A stretch of 64,000 nt of DNA from Acanthosepion esculentum (taxonomy: Eukaryota; Mollusca; Cephalopoda; Sepiida; Sepiidae). The stretch spans positions 86,559,164-86,623,163 of the forward strand of contig OZ038510.1 of the NCBI GenBank assembly GCA_964036315.1, read 5' to 3'. A program made the position numbers and the translations under genes. The notes under the pieces are model-generated. The model ran no database searches, had not been told where the DNA came from, and was given only the letters and a program-made list of their open reading frames with translations. Below are positions 31,615-42,039 of the stretch, piece by piece (the stretch's first letter is position 1; the number at the start of each line of letters is the position of its first letter).

Positions 31615-31700
31615 ATTCTGTGTGTGTGTGTGTCTGTGTGTGTGTGTGTCTGTGTGTGTTTCTGTGTGTGTAAGTGCTGTGTGTGTGTCTGTATATTAAA
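31615..31700. repeat. GT-rich tract between 25-bp direct repeats
   Basis: A short GT-rich array lies between two copies of TTAAAGATAGGGTTATATGT (about 31585 and 31695). This suggests tandem duplication with repeat expansion. Confidence 0.8.
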
Positions 31701-31784
31701 GATAGGGTTATATGTCTTAATTGAAATTCTGAAATAAATTGGCATAAAATAAAAAAGACACTTGAATCATTAAGAACGAGTAAC

Positions 31785-32726
31785 ATGGGTGTGTGTGTGT
31801 GTGTCTGTGTGTGTGAGTGTTGTGTGTGTGATTCTCTGTGTGTGAGTGTGTTTCTGTGTTTGTGTATTTCTGTATGTGAGTGTTGTGTGTGTCTGTGTTT
31901 CTGTGTGTTCTGTGTGTTTCTGTGTGTTTCTGTGTATGTCTGTGTGTGTGTGTATTTCTGTCTGTGAGTGTTAGGTGTCCGTGTGTGTGATTCTGTGTGT
32001 GTCTGTGTGTGTTTGTTTCTGTGTGTGAGTGTTGTGTTGTGTCTGTGTGTATTTCTGTGTGTTTCTATGTGTGTGTCTGTGTGTATTTCTGTGTGTTTCT
32101 GTGTGTGTTTCTGTGTGTGTGTTTCTGTCAGTATGAGTGCTGTGTATGTGTCTGTATGTGTTTCTGTGTGTGTGTTTCTGTGTGTGTGTTTCTGTGTGTG
32201 TGTTTCTGTCAGTATGAGTGCTGTGTATGTGTCTGTATGTGTTTCTGTGTGTGTGTTTCTGTGTGTGTGTTTCTGTGTGTGTCTGTGTGTGTTTTTGTGT
32301 TTGAGTGTACTGTGTTTGTGTTTCTGTGTGTGTGTTTCTGTCAGTATGAGTGCTGTGTATGTGTCTGTATATGTTTCTGTGTGTGTTTTTCTGTGTGTGT
32401 GTTTCTGTGTGTGTGTTTCTGTGTGTGTGTTTCTGTCAGTATGAGTGCTGTGTATGTGTCTGTATGTGTTTCTGTGTGTGTGTTTCTGTGTGTGTGTTTC
32501 TGTCAGTATGAGTGCTGTGTATGTGTCTGTATGTGTTTCTGTGTGTATATTTCTCTGTGTGTGTTTCTGTGTGTGTGAGTGCTGTTTGTGTGTCTGTATG
32601 TGTATCTGTGTGTGTCTGTGTCTGTGTGTGTTTTTGTGTGTGAGTGTTGTGTGTGTGTGTTTCTGTGTGTGTGTGTGTCTGTGTGTGTGAGTGCTGTGTG
32701 TGTGTCTCTATGTGTTTCTATGTGTG

Positions 32727-32767
<41 letters not shown>

Positions 32768-32790
32768 GTGTGTGTGTGCACGAGGAAGTG
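31785..32790. repeat. GT-rich minisatellite 2 with a longer CAGTATGAGTGCTG unit
   Basis: Blocks of TTTCTGTGTGTGTG alternate with TTTCTGTCAGTATGAGTGCT and GTGTATGTGTCTGTATGTGT at least five times between 32120 and 32550. It ends with a (TC)n run at 32732-32762. Long overlapping open frames of up to 193 codons exist but consist only of C/V/S/F repeats. Confidence 0.95.
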
Positions 32791-32990
32791 GAAAAATAAA
32801 GTATTGGAAAAAGAATGAAAAAGAACAGAAAGAGAAACGAGAAAGAGTAAATCGAAAAAGAATTGGAAAAAAAGCAAAGACAATAGAAAAGAGGATAGAA
32901 ACGAGAAAGTCAAGAATCGAAATGAAAAGAGAAAGGATAAAGAAAAGACTAAAGAAAGCTGAGAGAAGCGTGAAAGATATGCGATAAGCT
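32783..32990. repeat. Polypurine tract 1
   Basis: GAAA/GAAC/GAGA-type sequence almost without pyrimidines on the plus strand. Confidence 0.85.
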
Positions 32991-33140
32991 AATAAGAAAA
33001 CCACATGAAACAAAGTATATCACTTTGGTTCTTCCTGTTAAATCCTTGAACTTGAAGGCGTGTATAAGTTACAACGAAGATTAATGTTTGTCTTGTCTTC
33101 TTTCATCTTCAATATTAGCTAGTGGTTTGAAAAAGAAGAC

Positions 33141-33142
<2 letters not shown>

Positions 33143-33227
<85 letters not shown>
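33143..33227. repeat. (AT)n microsatellite
   Basis: About 42 AT dinucleotides. Confidence 0.97.
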
Positions 33228-33231
<4 letters not shown>

Positions 33232-33322
33232 AACAATCTTCCTAATACAACGTATTGAAAGCATTTAAGAGTTGAGATTTCCTGTGGATTTTAGGTGCGT
33301 GAACCAAATGCCCTAAGCTGCG

Positions 33323-34025
33323 TAGAAAAGAAAGAAAGAAAACAGAAGAAAGAGAAAGATAAAAAAAGAAAGAATGCAGAAAGAAAACGACGAAAAAAGA
33401 AAAAGGGAAGAAATGACTATAAAAGAAAGAAAAATTAAAAAAAAGTATTAAAGGAAGAAAAAGGGAAAACTTAAATGAATAAAGTAATCTGAAAAAAATG
33501 AAAAGGCAAAAAGTGAAAAAGTAAAGAAGGGAAATGAAAGAAAACGAAAAAAAATGAGGGAAAGAGAGAAATGTCAAAGGGAAAATGAAGAAATTAACAA
33601 AATTATTGAAAGAAAGATGAAAAGAAAGAAATTAATTAATTATCGCAAAAAAGGAAGAATGAAAGAGAGAAGTGAGAAAGAAAAAATTAAAGATGAAAGA
33701 AAAATAATGAAAGAAAAATTATTTGTCAAGAAACAAAGGAATGAAAATGAAAATAAAATAAACCAGGAAATTTAAAAAAGAAAAAAAGAAAGTTAAAAAA
33801 GAAAGGAAATTATAAAGTACTAATAAAACGTTTAAATGAAAGAAATCGTAGTTAAGAAAAAGAAAAACTAATTAAAAATGAAACTGAAATAAAAAGAAGA
33901 AAGAAAGATCAAAGAAAAATAGTTGGAAGACAAAAGACGAAAAAGAAAGAAAGAAAATGGGAAGTACTAATAAAAAGATTTAAATGAAAGAAAGTGTAGA
34001 AAGAAAGAAAGAAAGAAAGAAAGAA

Positions 34026-34069
<44 letters not shown>

Positions 34070-34420
34070 ATACAAAACTAATAAAAATGAACATGGGAGA
34101 AAGAAGAGTTCGTAATCGGAACAGGTAAACAAAAAGAAAGAAAGGAAAAGGCAGTCGAACAAAAGAAAACAACACTCAAAAGAAAGAGAGAACTAATGAA
34201 AGTAAGATTAAAACAAAAGAACGAGAAGTCATCCAAAAAGATAATCAAAAAGAAAGGAGAACATAATAAAAAAACAAAAGAAAAAGAAAAAAGAATGTAA
34301 AAATAATGAAAGCAAAAGAAACAGACGTTCGTCATCCAAAAAGAATGAAAGAAAGACAAAAGAAATCAAGAATGACAAAATAGACAAATGGAAGAGGGAA
34401 AAAAAGAGAGAAACTAAATT
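33323..34420. repeat. ~1.1-kb polypurine tract, degenerate GAAA
   Basis: Over about 1.1 kb the plus strand is dominated by A and G, with a pure (GAAA)n core at 33995-34070 and irregular GAAA, TAAA and GAAC units elsewhere. Complement frames give Phe/Ser/Leu-rich strings without meaning. Confidence 0.92.
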
Positions 34421-34422
34421 GA

Positions 34423-34938
34423 ATGGATGCAAGAAAATACTTTTTCCCGCCTCTTGTGATCGTCTTTCTCAGCAGGTCATTCTTCATCGACATCAAATTC
34501 ACGTCAGCTTCACTCTACCAGAAACAGTTTTCTTTTTCGTGGACCAAGCCGGACTGTACAGGAAACAGAGGAAACGAGAACGATCAAATAAAAAATAAAA
34601 AAAACAAATATTTTTATGAAATCCTATCAATTCTTAACTGTCAGATTTATGAAACCTTATCAGGTTCAGTGAGTGGGACCCATTTTATCAAAGCAAAAGG
34701 CATCAGTCTTATCTTCCAGTCGTCCTGCTTGCTTTGTAGACCACACAAGTGCTCCTGGGTCAAGTTAAACCAGTACCAATTATATATTTTATTACCTGTA
34801 CTAAAAACAATTTCAGTAGGTTTCCCACCCTACAACCCTTTTCCACTAACTGATCGCGACTCTATCGCTATTATCATTGCAAATGTTGACACGACCTATT
34901 CACTGAATATATACACGCAATGCCTGGAGGCTTTATGA
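34423..34938 (+). CDS. Unrecognised 171-codon open frame
   Basis: This is the longest open frame here with ordinary amino-acid composition. It starts at an ATG right after the polypurine tract. The N-terminal ~20 residues are hydrophobic (FFPPLVIVFLSRSFFIDI), followed by a basic low-complexity patch (NDQIKNKKNKYFYEIL) and a Cys-containing stretch (SSCLLCRPHKCSWVKLN). I know no family match, and its codon use is AT-driven like the flanks. It could be chance, an exon, or an old element. No splice or promoter signal decides. Confidence 0.25.
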   Translation: MDARKYFFPPLVIVFLSRSFFIDIKFTSASLYQKQFSFSWTKPDCTGNRGNENDQIKNKKNKYFYEILSILNCQIYETLSGSVSGTHFIKAKGISLIFQSSCLLCRPHKCSWVKLNQYQLYILLPVLKTISVGFPPYNPFPLTDRDSIAIIIANVDTTYSLNIYTQCLEAL

Positions 34939-36892
34939 ACAACACAATTAAATTGAAGAATGTGACTGAGATACTTAGATAACACCTTTATAATCTGGGT
35001 TCGCCAACAAGTTGTACAAATACTGTTGAAATATTCACAGAATAAAAGGCCCAAAGGCCGCTCAAAGTAGAGGGTTACTGTGTGGAGTTGTATTAGTATA
35101 AAAAAGGGCAAGAAGTGAAATTATTGGGCTATTTTGGGCTTGAAGTGGTCAAGATTGAATTAGTGAATAACACTTCAGGGTTCAAAAGTAAAGGTTTGAA
35201 GTATACAATTACGAAGTAGACCACCAATTTTTCAAGTTAAAATGTAGGTTTCGGACTATATTCGCCAAGGTTAGGCTGAGGCCTAAAAATCATATTTTAA
35301 AATGGATTCCATTGAATTTATTAAATACATCCAGTAAACATATATTTTCTCTTCAGTCAAATGATAATGTAAATACAGTCGGGAAGATATTGTCAATTAA
35401 CTACCACAATCTACAACACCTCATGAGTGGGCACTGTGTTTTCGATAGGCTATAATGGCAACCTGGATGAATTTTCCCCGCTCACCATCCACTCGTTCCA
35501 TTGTTCTTGAATGCAATCTTCAAACATCTTGTTGAAACACATATTTAGTTGTGTAGTTCAACAGAAAAGAGTAGGCGAGATATTATCAATTAACTACCAC
35601 AAGCTACTCTTGCCTCCCCACGTGTCGCTAAGAACTTGGTATGATCAACTATATTTACCGGTCTATTCCTTTAATTATTACTATAAACATCTCTGTCTGG
35701 TGATGCGTTTTGAAGACACCCAAGCCTCGCAATTACTTTTGTTACAGTGTGTGACGATGGTTTGGAATTTCTCTTGAAGAATATGCGTTTTATTGTTGTC
35801 GGGCAATCAAAGCACATATTATATAAGGTAAGAGTACTTTTATTACACTACACTTTCATTATTTTATTAAAATACTATGAATTACGTTGTTTCAGTAAAA
35901 GTATTGGTGTTGATAATTACCAAGGCACGGGTTAGCCTACTGTCAAAAATCTCCTATTCTAACAAGTTACTATAAACCACAGGATTTAAGGTTCAATTTT
36001 CATACCTGGTATACAAGACGGTCCCCTATTTGGTGGGATTTTTTAGGTTAAAAGGTCACCTTGTGCGCCAATATATACGGAACTATATAATGATAATGGT
36101 TTCAAGACATCTGTATTTCACAAGCCAACCTTCAATTTGCTCTATCTGAACATCAATTACCGTCATTCGTTCTGTGTAAATAGATTGTTCAATGCCTACA
36201 GCACCGTTCAAAAACCATAAGTGGTGTGCCAGACACATTGCAACAAGAAATGATCTATATCGAGCGTACCCTTCAGAATAACATCTACCCTGCAAAGATA
36301 ACATCAGCTTATTCGGCCAAAACAGAAAAGTTACGAAGAACTCAAAGAGTACCGTAGTTTGTCTTCTTTATGTCAAAGGCCTGTCGGAAAGGATTCAAAG
36401 ATATGCGGTCCGTAAACATTAGCAACTCGACCTTGCGGGGTAATATCTGCTGAATCAAGTCTGACATCGAGCAAAACGTGACCTTGAACTGTATGTATTC
36501 GACTCCTTATATTTATGGCAAAGAATACCACCTAAAACCAGTTATTCCCTAAAAATGAGTCTCGAGGTACAACGAAAAACCGTTGTGTGCGTAAATGAAA
36601 TCAAGTATGGTTGATCATGTATAGCGGGAAATATTTAAAATATACTATTTATTGACAGTTATATTATTTTGGAGTGCGCGATTCCGCGGCGCTAGAGTTC
36701 TTATTCAAATCAATCAGGTGAGAATTTTGTTTGAATTTTATAATGTGATAAATCCATGAAATTTTGTTGTTATATGTTTTTTCAGTTAAAGTGAAATGGA
36801 CTTAAGTATAGTCCAATTAGTAGAGTAAAATGTCTTAGTAGTTTGCCACATAATCTAAAATTCTGAATGTACTGCGGATCTGATATTCGTAA
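34939..36892. other. Mostly unrecognised 2-kb region
   Basis: No domain, RNA gene or tandem repeat found. GATATTGTCAATTAACTACC at 35387 and GATATTATCAATTAACTACC at 35580 are two copies of one short repeat. AAGAATACCACCTAAAACCA at 36522 resembles the complementless copy ATGAATACCACCTGAAACCA at 39331. Host intergenic or intronic sequence is possible. Confidence 0.4.
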
Positions 36893-37165
36893 ATATATTA
36901 GAGTGAGCAGCTTATATCATAAAGAAGTTATTTATAAAAAAAATTAATTAGCAATATTAATGGGATTAATAGCGAAATCACTTCGCTAACAAGATTTAAT
37001 GAGTCATTAACTTACTATCAATTCCTTGAATAATCCTTGTTGTCAGATGGACTTGACGAGCCAAGTACTTTACTAAGACATTTTCGCCATTAATCACATT
37101 AACATTGCTAATTAATTTTTGTATAAATTACTTCTTTATGATATAATATATAAGCTGCACACTCT

Positions 37166-37170
<5 letters not shown>
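36893..37170. mobile_element. Fold-back (MITE-like) element
   Basis: The left arm 36893-36977 (GAGTGAGCAGCTTATATCAT, AAAGAAGTTATTTATA, TTAATTAGCAATATTAATGG) and right arm 37079-37170 (complement GAGTGTGCAGCTTATATATT, AAAGAAGTAATTTATAC, TTAATTAGCAATGTTAATGT) are inverted copies. The loop is ~100 bp, with its own smaller dyad (AGCGAAATCACTTCGCT). No coding sequence. Confidence 0.82.
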
Positions 37171-37219
<49 letters not shown>

Positions 37220-37287
37220 TAGAGACGAAGATGGATAGATAATGAATAGTCAAAGATAGATAGAAGCAGACTGAGATAAATACAGAG

Positions 37288-37330
<43 letters not shown>
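37166..37330. repeat. (TA)n, (GA)n and (TA)n microsatellites
   Basis: TA run to 37186, GA run to ~37220, then a second TA run at 37297-37326. Confidence 0.95.
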
Positions 37331-37510
37331 AAATAAAAACAGATTGCTTTAAAGTTCCATATAATAAATTATTTCACCACAGTCCTTTTAAAGGACAGTG
37401 GATCATCAGATTTATTTCCAAATGTTGAAATGAAAAAATGAAAATAAATTCACACATTCTGGATTCTATCCTCATTGGGTCTTCCCATACGGATTACCTA
37501 GTTTTTCGTA

Positions 37511-37627
<117 letters not shown>

Positions 37628-37836
37628 AGAATATACGAGATTCTGTCAAAAAGTAATATTAGTGGCGCACAAATCATACCATAATGAAGACGGGGTTCCA
37701 AATCAAGTCCTCAACAAAGCCTTCTCCCATCTCAATGTCGGTGCGAGGCTCGATGAAAAGGCAATCTTTAATCATCTTTAGTTAAAACATCGGTAATTCT
37801 ACCGGTTGCAGCCTATACATTTGCCAATTATTCATT

Positions 37837-38109
37837 TTATTCGACCCTTGCTTTTAGCATAGACGTCAATCTCTCCTCAAATGAAGTACATGACTTCTTC
37901 ACCGCCTCTTCGCTCAAATTATTCCACAACGTCATAAAAGCCTCTTTCAGGTCTGACACCCTTCGGTAAGAGATACGGGAAACATCACTCCCCAATATGA
38001 ACCATATCGCAATGTCTTTAGGATTATAGTTCTGGGTATGACGATTACCTACCCCCATCATTAAGTCCTGTGATCGGGTTATTAGTGATTTATAGAAGCG
38101 TGGAACCAC
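37837..38109 (-). pseudogene. Tc1/mariner transposase, C-terminal end
   Basis: The complement reads NPKDIAIWFILGSDVSRISY, RRVSDLKEAFMTLWNNLSEE, AVKKSCTSFEERLTSMLKAR, matching the usual NPLDFSIW-I-...LK-AL--W--L----V--SC-SF--RL--CI-A ending of Tc1/mariner transposases. The remainder of the gene lies at 38985-39395 on the same strand, so the gene was split by the tandem array at 38225-38950. Confidence 0.72.
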
Positions 38110-38224
38110 CTCTTAATTGCTATTGTTCCTAGGTCCACCCTGACACGAGTTGGTAGCACCTGATAAGGTACCAACCGTAAGTAAATATTGAAGCCCCAAA
38201 CAAAAATATTATGAAAGTATAAAA

Positions 38225-38950
38225 ATACATATTTATGGCAAAAATACCGACAATACACATTTATAGTAAAATTACCAACAATATATTTTTAAAGCAAAAT
38301 AACCAGCGAAATATTTTATAAGTTGTCGAAGGCATACAATTGCGTTCAAAATATTTAGATTTTGGCATTAAATAACCCATAGAGATGTTGATATGCCGCT
38401 AAACAAAATCAAACAACCAACAATACATATTTATAGTAAAATGACCAACAATACATTTTATCTGTAGTTGAAGGCATACAATTGCGTTCAAAATATATTC
38501 AGTTGAAGCCATAAAATTGTGTTCAAAATATTTAGATTTTGGCAGTAAATAACCCATAGAGATGTTGATATGCCGCTAAACAAAATCAACCACCCAACAA
38601 TACATATTTATAGTAAAAATGACCAACAATACATTTTATCTGTAGTTGAAGGCATACAATTGCGTTCAAAATATATTCAGCAGAAGCCATAAAATTGTGT
38701 TCAAAATATTTATATTTCGGCATTAAATAACCCATAGAGGTGTTGATATGCCGCTAAACAAAATCAAACAACCAACAATACATTTTTATAGTAAAATGAC
38801 CAACAATACATTTTATCTGGAGTTGAAGGCATACAATTGCGTTCAAAATATATTCAGTTGAAGCCATGAAATTGTGTTCAAAATATTTAGATTCTGGCAT
38901 TAAAAAAACTAGGTTGATATGCCTCTAAACAAAATCAACCAACCAACAAA
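38225..38950. repeat. 177-bp tandem repeat, ~3.7 copies
   Basis: CCCATAGAGATGTTGATATG appears at 38376, 38553 and 38731 (177-178 bp apart), and a decayed fourth copy follows. Units contain GAAGGCATACAATTGCGTTC, AAAATTGTGTTCAAAATATT and GGCATTAAATAACCC. The GGCATTAAATAACCC segment resembles the 3' tail of the SINEs here, so the unit may derive from a SINE tail. Inverted relatives are at 41600-41830. Confidence 0.9.
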
Positions 38951-38984
38951 AAGGCCAGGTCTTGATAGAGTGAAAACTGACTTG

Positions 38985-39395
38985 TCAAAAAATTCACGGC
39001 TATGTTTCTGGCCACATCTGCATCAAACTGGCCGGATAGACGGGAGCACTGTCTTCTAAATATGACTGACAACCAGTGCTACATAATCTTCCCCAATATT
39101 TCCTGGTAAACTTTTCCATTTACTTTTACTCCTTCAGTGAAGAGAAAGCCTGATTTCGAACAATCAGAAGCAACAGCACAACGAATTATGAAACCAATTC
39201 GCCTCTATCATTTGAAATATGTTCTGACACCTTCGTTAACGTTCCCTGGTGAAGTGGCATAACATCTAGAGTTTTGACAGTCGACCACAGAAAGACCTGT
39301 GACCTTAAATTCGTTCCCTAGCAGTTGTAATGAATACCACCTGAAACCAGGTGCGTCGATGGTTGTAATATTGAATGTAATATTATACACTCTCG
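38985..39395 (-). pseudogene. Tc1/mariner transposase, central part
   Basis: The complement reads FIIRCAVASDCSKSGFLFTE, then GVKVNGKVYQEILGKIM, corresponding to the VMVWG-VASDG-KSPL-F-EEGVKVN---Y---L region around the second catalytic Asp. After a frame shift it continues SYLEDSAPVYPASLMQMW, matching FQQDSAPAHTS-LVQ-W. The first part (GFRWYSLQLLGNEFKVTGLS) is not recognised. Confidence 0.65.
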
Positions 39396-39439
39396 TACCA
39401 TAGATTGAGATTTCTCACACCTGATGCAAGAGTGTTTAG

Positions 39440-39800
39440 TAGACCTTAGGCCTGTGTCTTTCATCATCATTATCAGTCCCTTGACTGCTTCATTCGTCGG
39501 TGCGGGGGGTACCTAAGAGCAGAAGAAACAGACAGCCTCCTCCATGATGACCTGTTGGCGATGGCTCTCATGTCTGTCCACTCTTTGATGTTGTCTGGCA
39601 AGTTTTTGCGCTGTCGACCCCACTTGCGTCCGCTTTCAACGGTGTTTTGCATGATGATCTTGCAGAGGCTGTTATGTCTTGTGACGTGTCCAAAACGAAA
39701 ACTTTGTCTACGGCATGCGGCATCTCTTCTCTCTGCCAAGTTTTTTGCTCAGAGAGCAGCTTTCGTGGCTGAATCTTGTATGGTTTTAATCCTTAACCCT
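39440..39800 (-). pseudogene. LINE (FGHVTRHNSL type) 3' end, antisense
   Basis: The complement at 39739-39473 is open: RRQSFRFGHVTRHNSLCKII, MQNTVESGRKWGRQRKNLPD, NIKEWTDMRAIANRSSWRRL, SVSSALRYPPHRRMKQSRD. This is the familiar closing segment of an invertebrate LINE ORF. A sister copy with the same 3'UTR (TGTGTCTTTCATCATCAT, then a stop region) is at 44780-45110. Confidence 0.82.
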
Positions 39801-40061
39801 CTTTCCCAATAGTCCTATAATCCACCCGAAATATCCCGCTCTTTCGCCATCTTCCACGAGCTTCTTCGCTGATTTTTCATCACGTTCATCTTGACGGCTT
39901 TAATGAATGACTTGGTAAAACCTGAATGGTTTCTTCCTGAAATTAGAATTTTGCTCCTCTTGAAACTTTTTCCACGCATTAAAAACTTAAATTCGACTGC
40001 TTTATCACCTCACAATTCTTCATGTCAGACAATTTCATTGCGGCGATTTCAACATATTTTG
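39801..40061. other. Unassigned spacer
   Basis: Possibly more upstream text of the antisense LINE. Nothing I can read confidently. Confidence 0.35.
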
Positions 40062-40897
40062 TCCGAGCCGCCATCCTTAGTTAAACTGTAAACAATAAAT
40101 ATTTATATAAATATTTTAAATAAATATTTTATATAAATATGTTATATAAATATTTTATACATAAATATTTTAAATAAATATTTTATATAAATATTTTATA
40201 TAAATATTTTATATAAATATTCTATATAAATATTTTATATAAATATTTTGTATATATATTTTGTATATAAATTTTATATATATATATTTTATATAAATAT
40301 TTTATATATATATTTTATATATAAATATTTTATATAAATATTTTATATAAATATTTTATATAAATATTTTGTATATATATTTTATATATAAATATTTTAT
40401 ATATATATATTTTATATATAAATATTTTATATAAATATTTTATATAAATATTCTATATATATATTTTATATATAAATTTTATATATAAATATTTTATATA
40501 AATATTTTATATATATATTCTATATATAAATATTTTATATAAATATTTTATATAAATATTTTATATAAATATTTTGTATATATATTTTGTATATAAATTT
40601 TATATATATATTTTATATATAAATATTTTATATATATATTTTATATATAAATATTTTATATAAATATTTTATATAAATATTTTATATATATATTTTATAT
40701 ATAAAATTTGTATATAAATATTTTATATATATATTTTATATATAAAATTTGTGTATAAATATTTTATATATATATTTTATATATATATTTTATATATAAA
40801 TATTTTATATAAATATTTTATATAAATATTTTATATAAATATTTTATATAAAAAATATTTTTTTCCGAGCCGCCATCTTTAATTAAACTGTAAGCAA
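40062..40897. repeat. AT minisatellite between 35-bp direct repeats
   Basis: From 40095 to ~40858 the sequence is almost only A/T, built of ~13-bp units TATAAATATTTTA with variants ATATATATTTTATA and a few G or C (TTTTGTATA). It is bounded by direct repeats containing TCCGAGCCGCCATCCTTAGT (40062) and TCCGAGCCGCCATCTTTAAT (40864), each continuing TAAACTGTAAACAA or TAAACTGTAAGCAA. Confidence 0.92.
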
Positions 40898-41333
40898 CAA
40901 AGCAAAAGGACGTTATGAAGACTTGTGCAAAATTTGAAACGCTTATTAGGAATAGGTATGTTTGAAATTATGTTTAAATAATGGTCAAATATTTAGGCGG
41001 CACCCGGTAAATAGAAGAAAAAAACCTTTTTATGCCAAAGTGTTTCATTATTTGATGAACGTGATCTAGGTAGAAACACACAGAGCGTACAAAAATTGTA
41101 TGCAAAATTCTCACGATTCAGAATTTGGACCATAAATTACACCTTGTAACTTACCTGTAGCCTGAAGATGACACGGATCTATGTCTTTCCCAAAGTGAAG
41201 GTAGTCACCTTAGCCGGTATTTTCTCACATTTTGTTTTTTAAGATTTTCGATCTCTAGGCAGGTAGACATTTCACTGTGTACAAAACTGGATGTCTACCC
41301 AAACACATATACCCGCTAAATGAAAAGTTCTTA

Positions 41334-41335
<2 letters not shown>
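40898..41335. other. Unassigned spacer
   Basis: No feature recognised. Confidence 0.4.
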
Positions 41336-41408
<73 letters not shown>

Positions 41409-41420
41409 GCACACACACAC
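41336..41420. repeat. (AAT)n(AT)n(CA)n compound microsatellite
   Basis: About 12 AAT units, about 16 AT units and a short CA run. Confidence 0.95.
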
Positions 41421-41599
41421 ACTACGAAAACAAACGTTCACCAATGATAAGTGCATCTAAAAAAATAAAAAATCGAGAAGTGTAAACAGTCAATTGCTGA
41501 TACCCCTCTGACGAGTAGACGGAGCGATTTCTAGAAGGACCGTCTCCGAATCTTTGAAGTCAGAATGCTGAAGATAACATCAATCAGCTAAGTGATAAA

Positions 41600-41980
41600 C
41601 CTTTTACTTTATTTTATTTTGTTTTACGGTATCAATGGGTTATTTAATGCCGACAATATTTTTAGGATAGCTTCCTAGGAATAGAATATGTATTCTTTGT
41701 AAGAAATCCATTTGTAGATCAGGTTTCATCGAGATATTTTTCTAAAAAGTATTTCTGTCGATAGTCAAATTTATTTCTGGCAATGCTTGTTTTTCAAAAA
41801 TGTATTGCTGGCATTTTTACTATAAAACTCTGTTTTTATACTTTCATAGTGTTTTGACTCCAGTTTGGGGGTTAATTCTTTGCCCGTAGCTGTGACCGTA
41901 ACAAGTGATACTACCCTGGGTCAGGGTGAACGTGGGAACAACAGTAATTGAGAGTTGGCTCCACGCTCTTCAAAACCTCC
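41600..41980 (-). repeat. Dispersed repeat, inverted relative of 38090-38400
   Basis: The complement of 41810-41975 (GAGCGTGGAGCCAACTCTCA, TTACTGTTGTTCCCACGTTC, CACTATGAAAGTATAAAAAC) aligns in order with 38088-38215 (GAAGCGTGGAACCACCTCTT, TTGCTATTGTTCCTAGGTCC, TATGAAAGTATAAAAATACA). The complement of 41630-41670 carries GGCATTAAATAACCCATTGA, the tail motif. Confidence 0.75.
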
Positions 41981-42039
41981 CGATCTGAGACCTTGCTGCC
42001 GGATGTAGTTTATCGTCATATACAGGATGCCAAAACGTA

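Noticed and set aside
31997..32578. Cys-rich 193-codon open frame (and others at 30274-30910) that could look like a cysteine-rich peptide gene
   Set aside because: It is a direct translation of the TGTGTTTCTG minisatellite. All three frames are open and similarly repetitive, with no signal peptide or conserved spacing.
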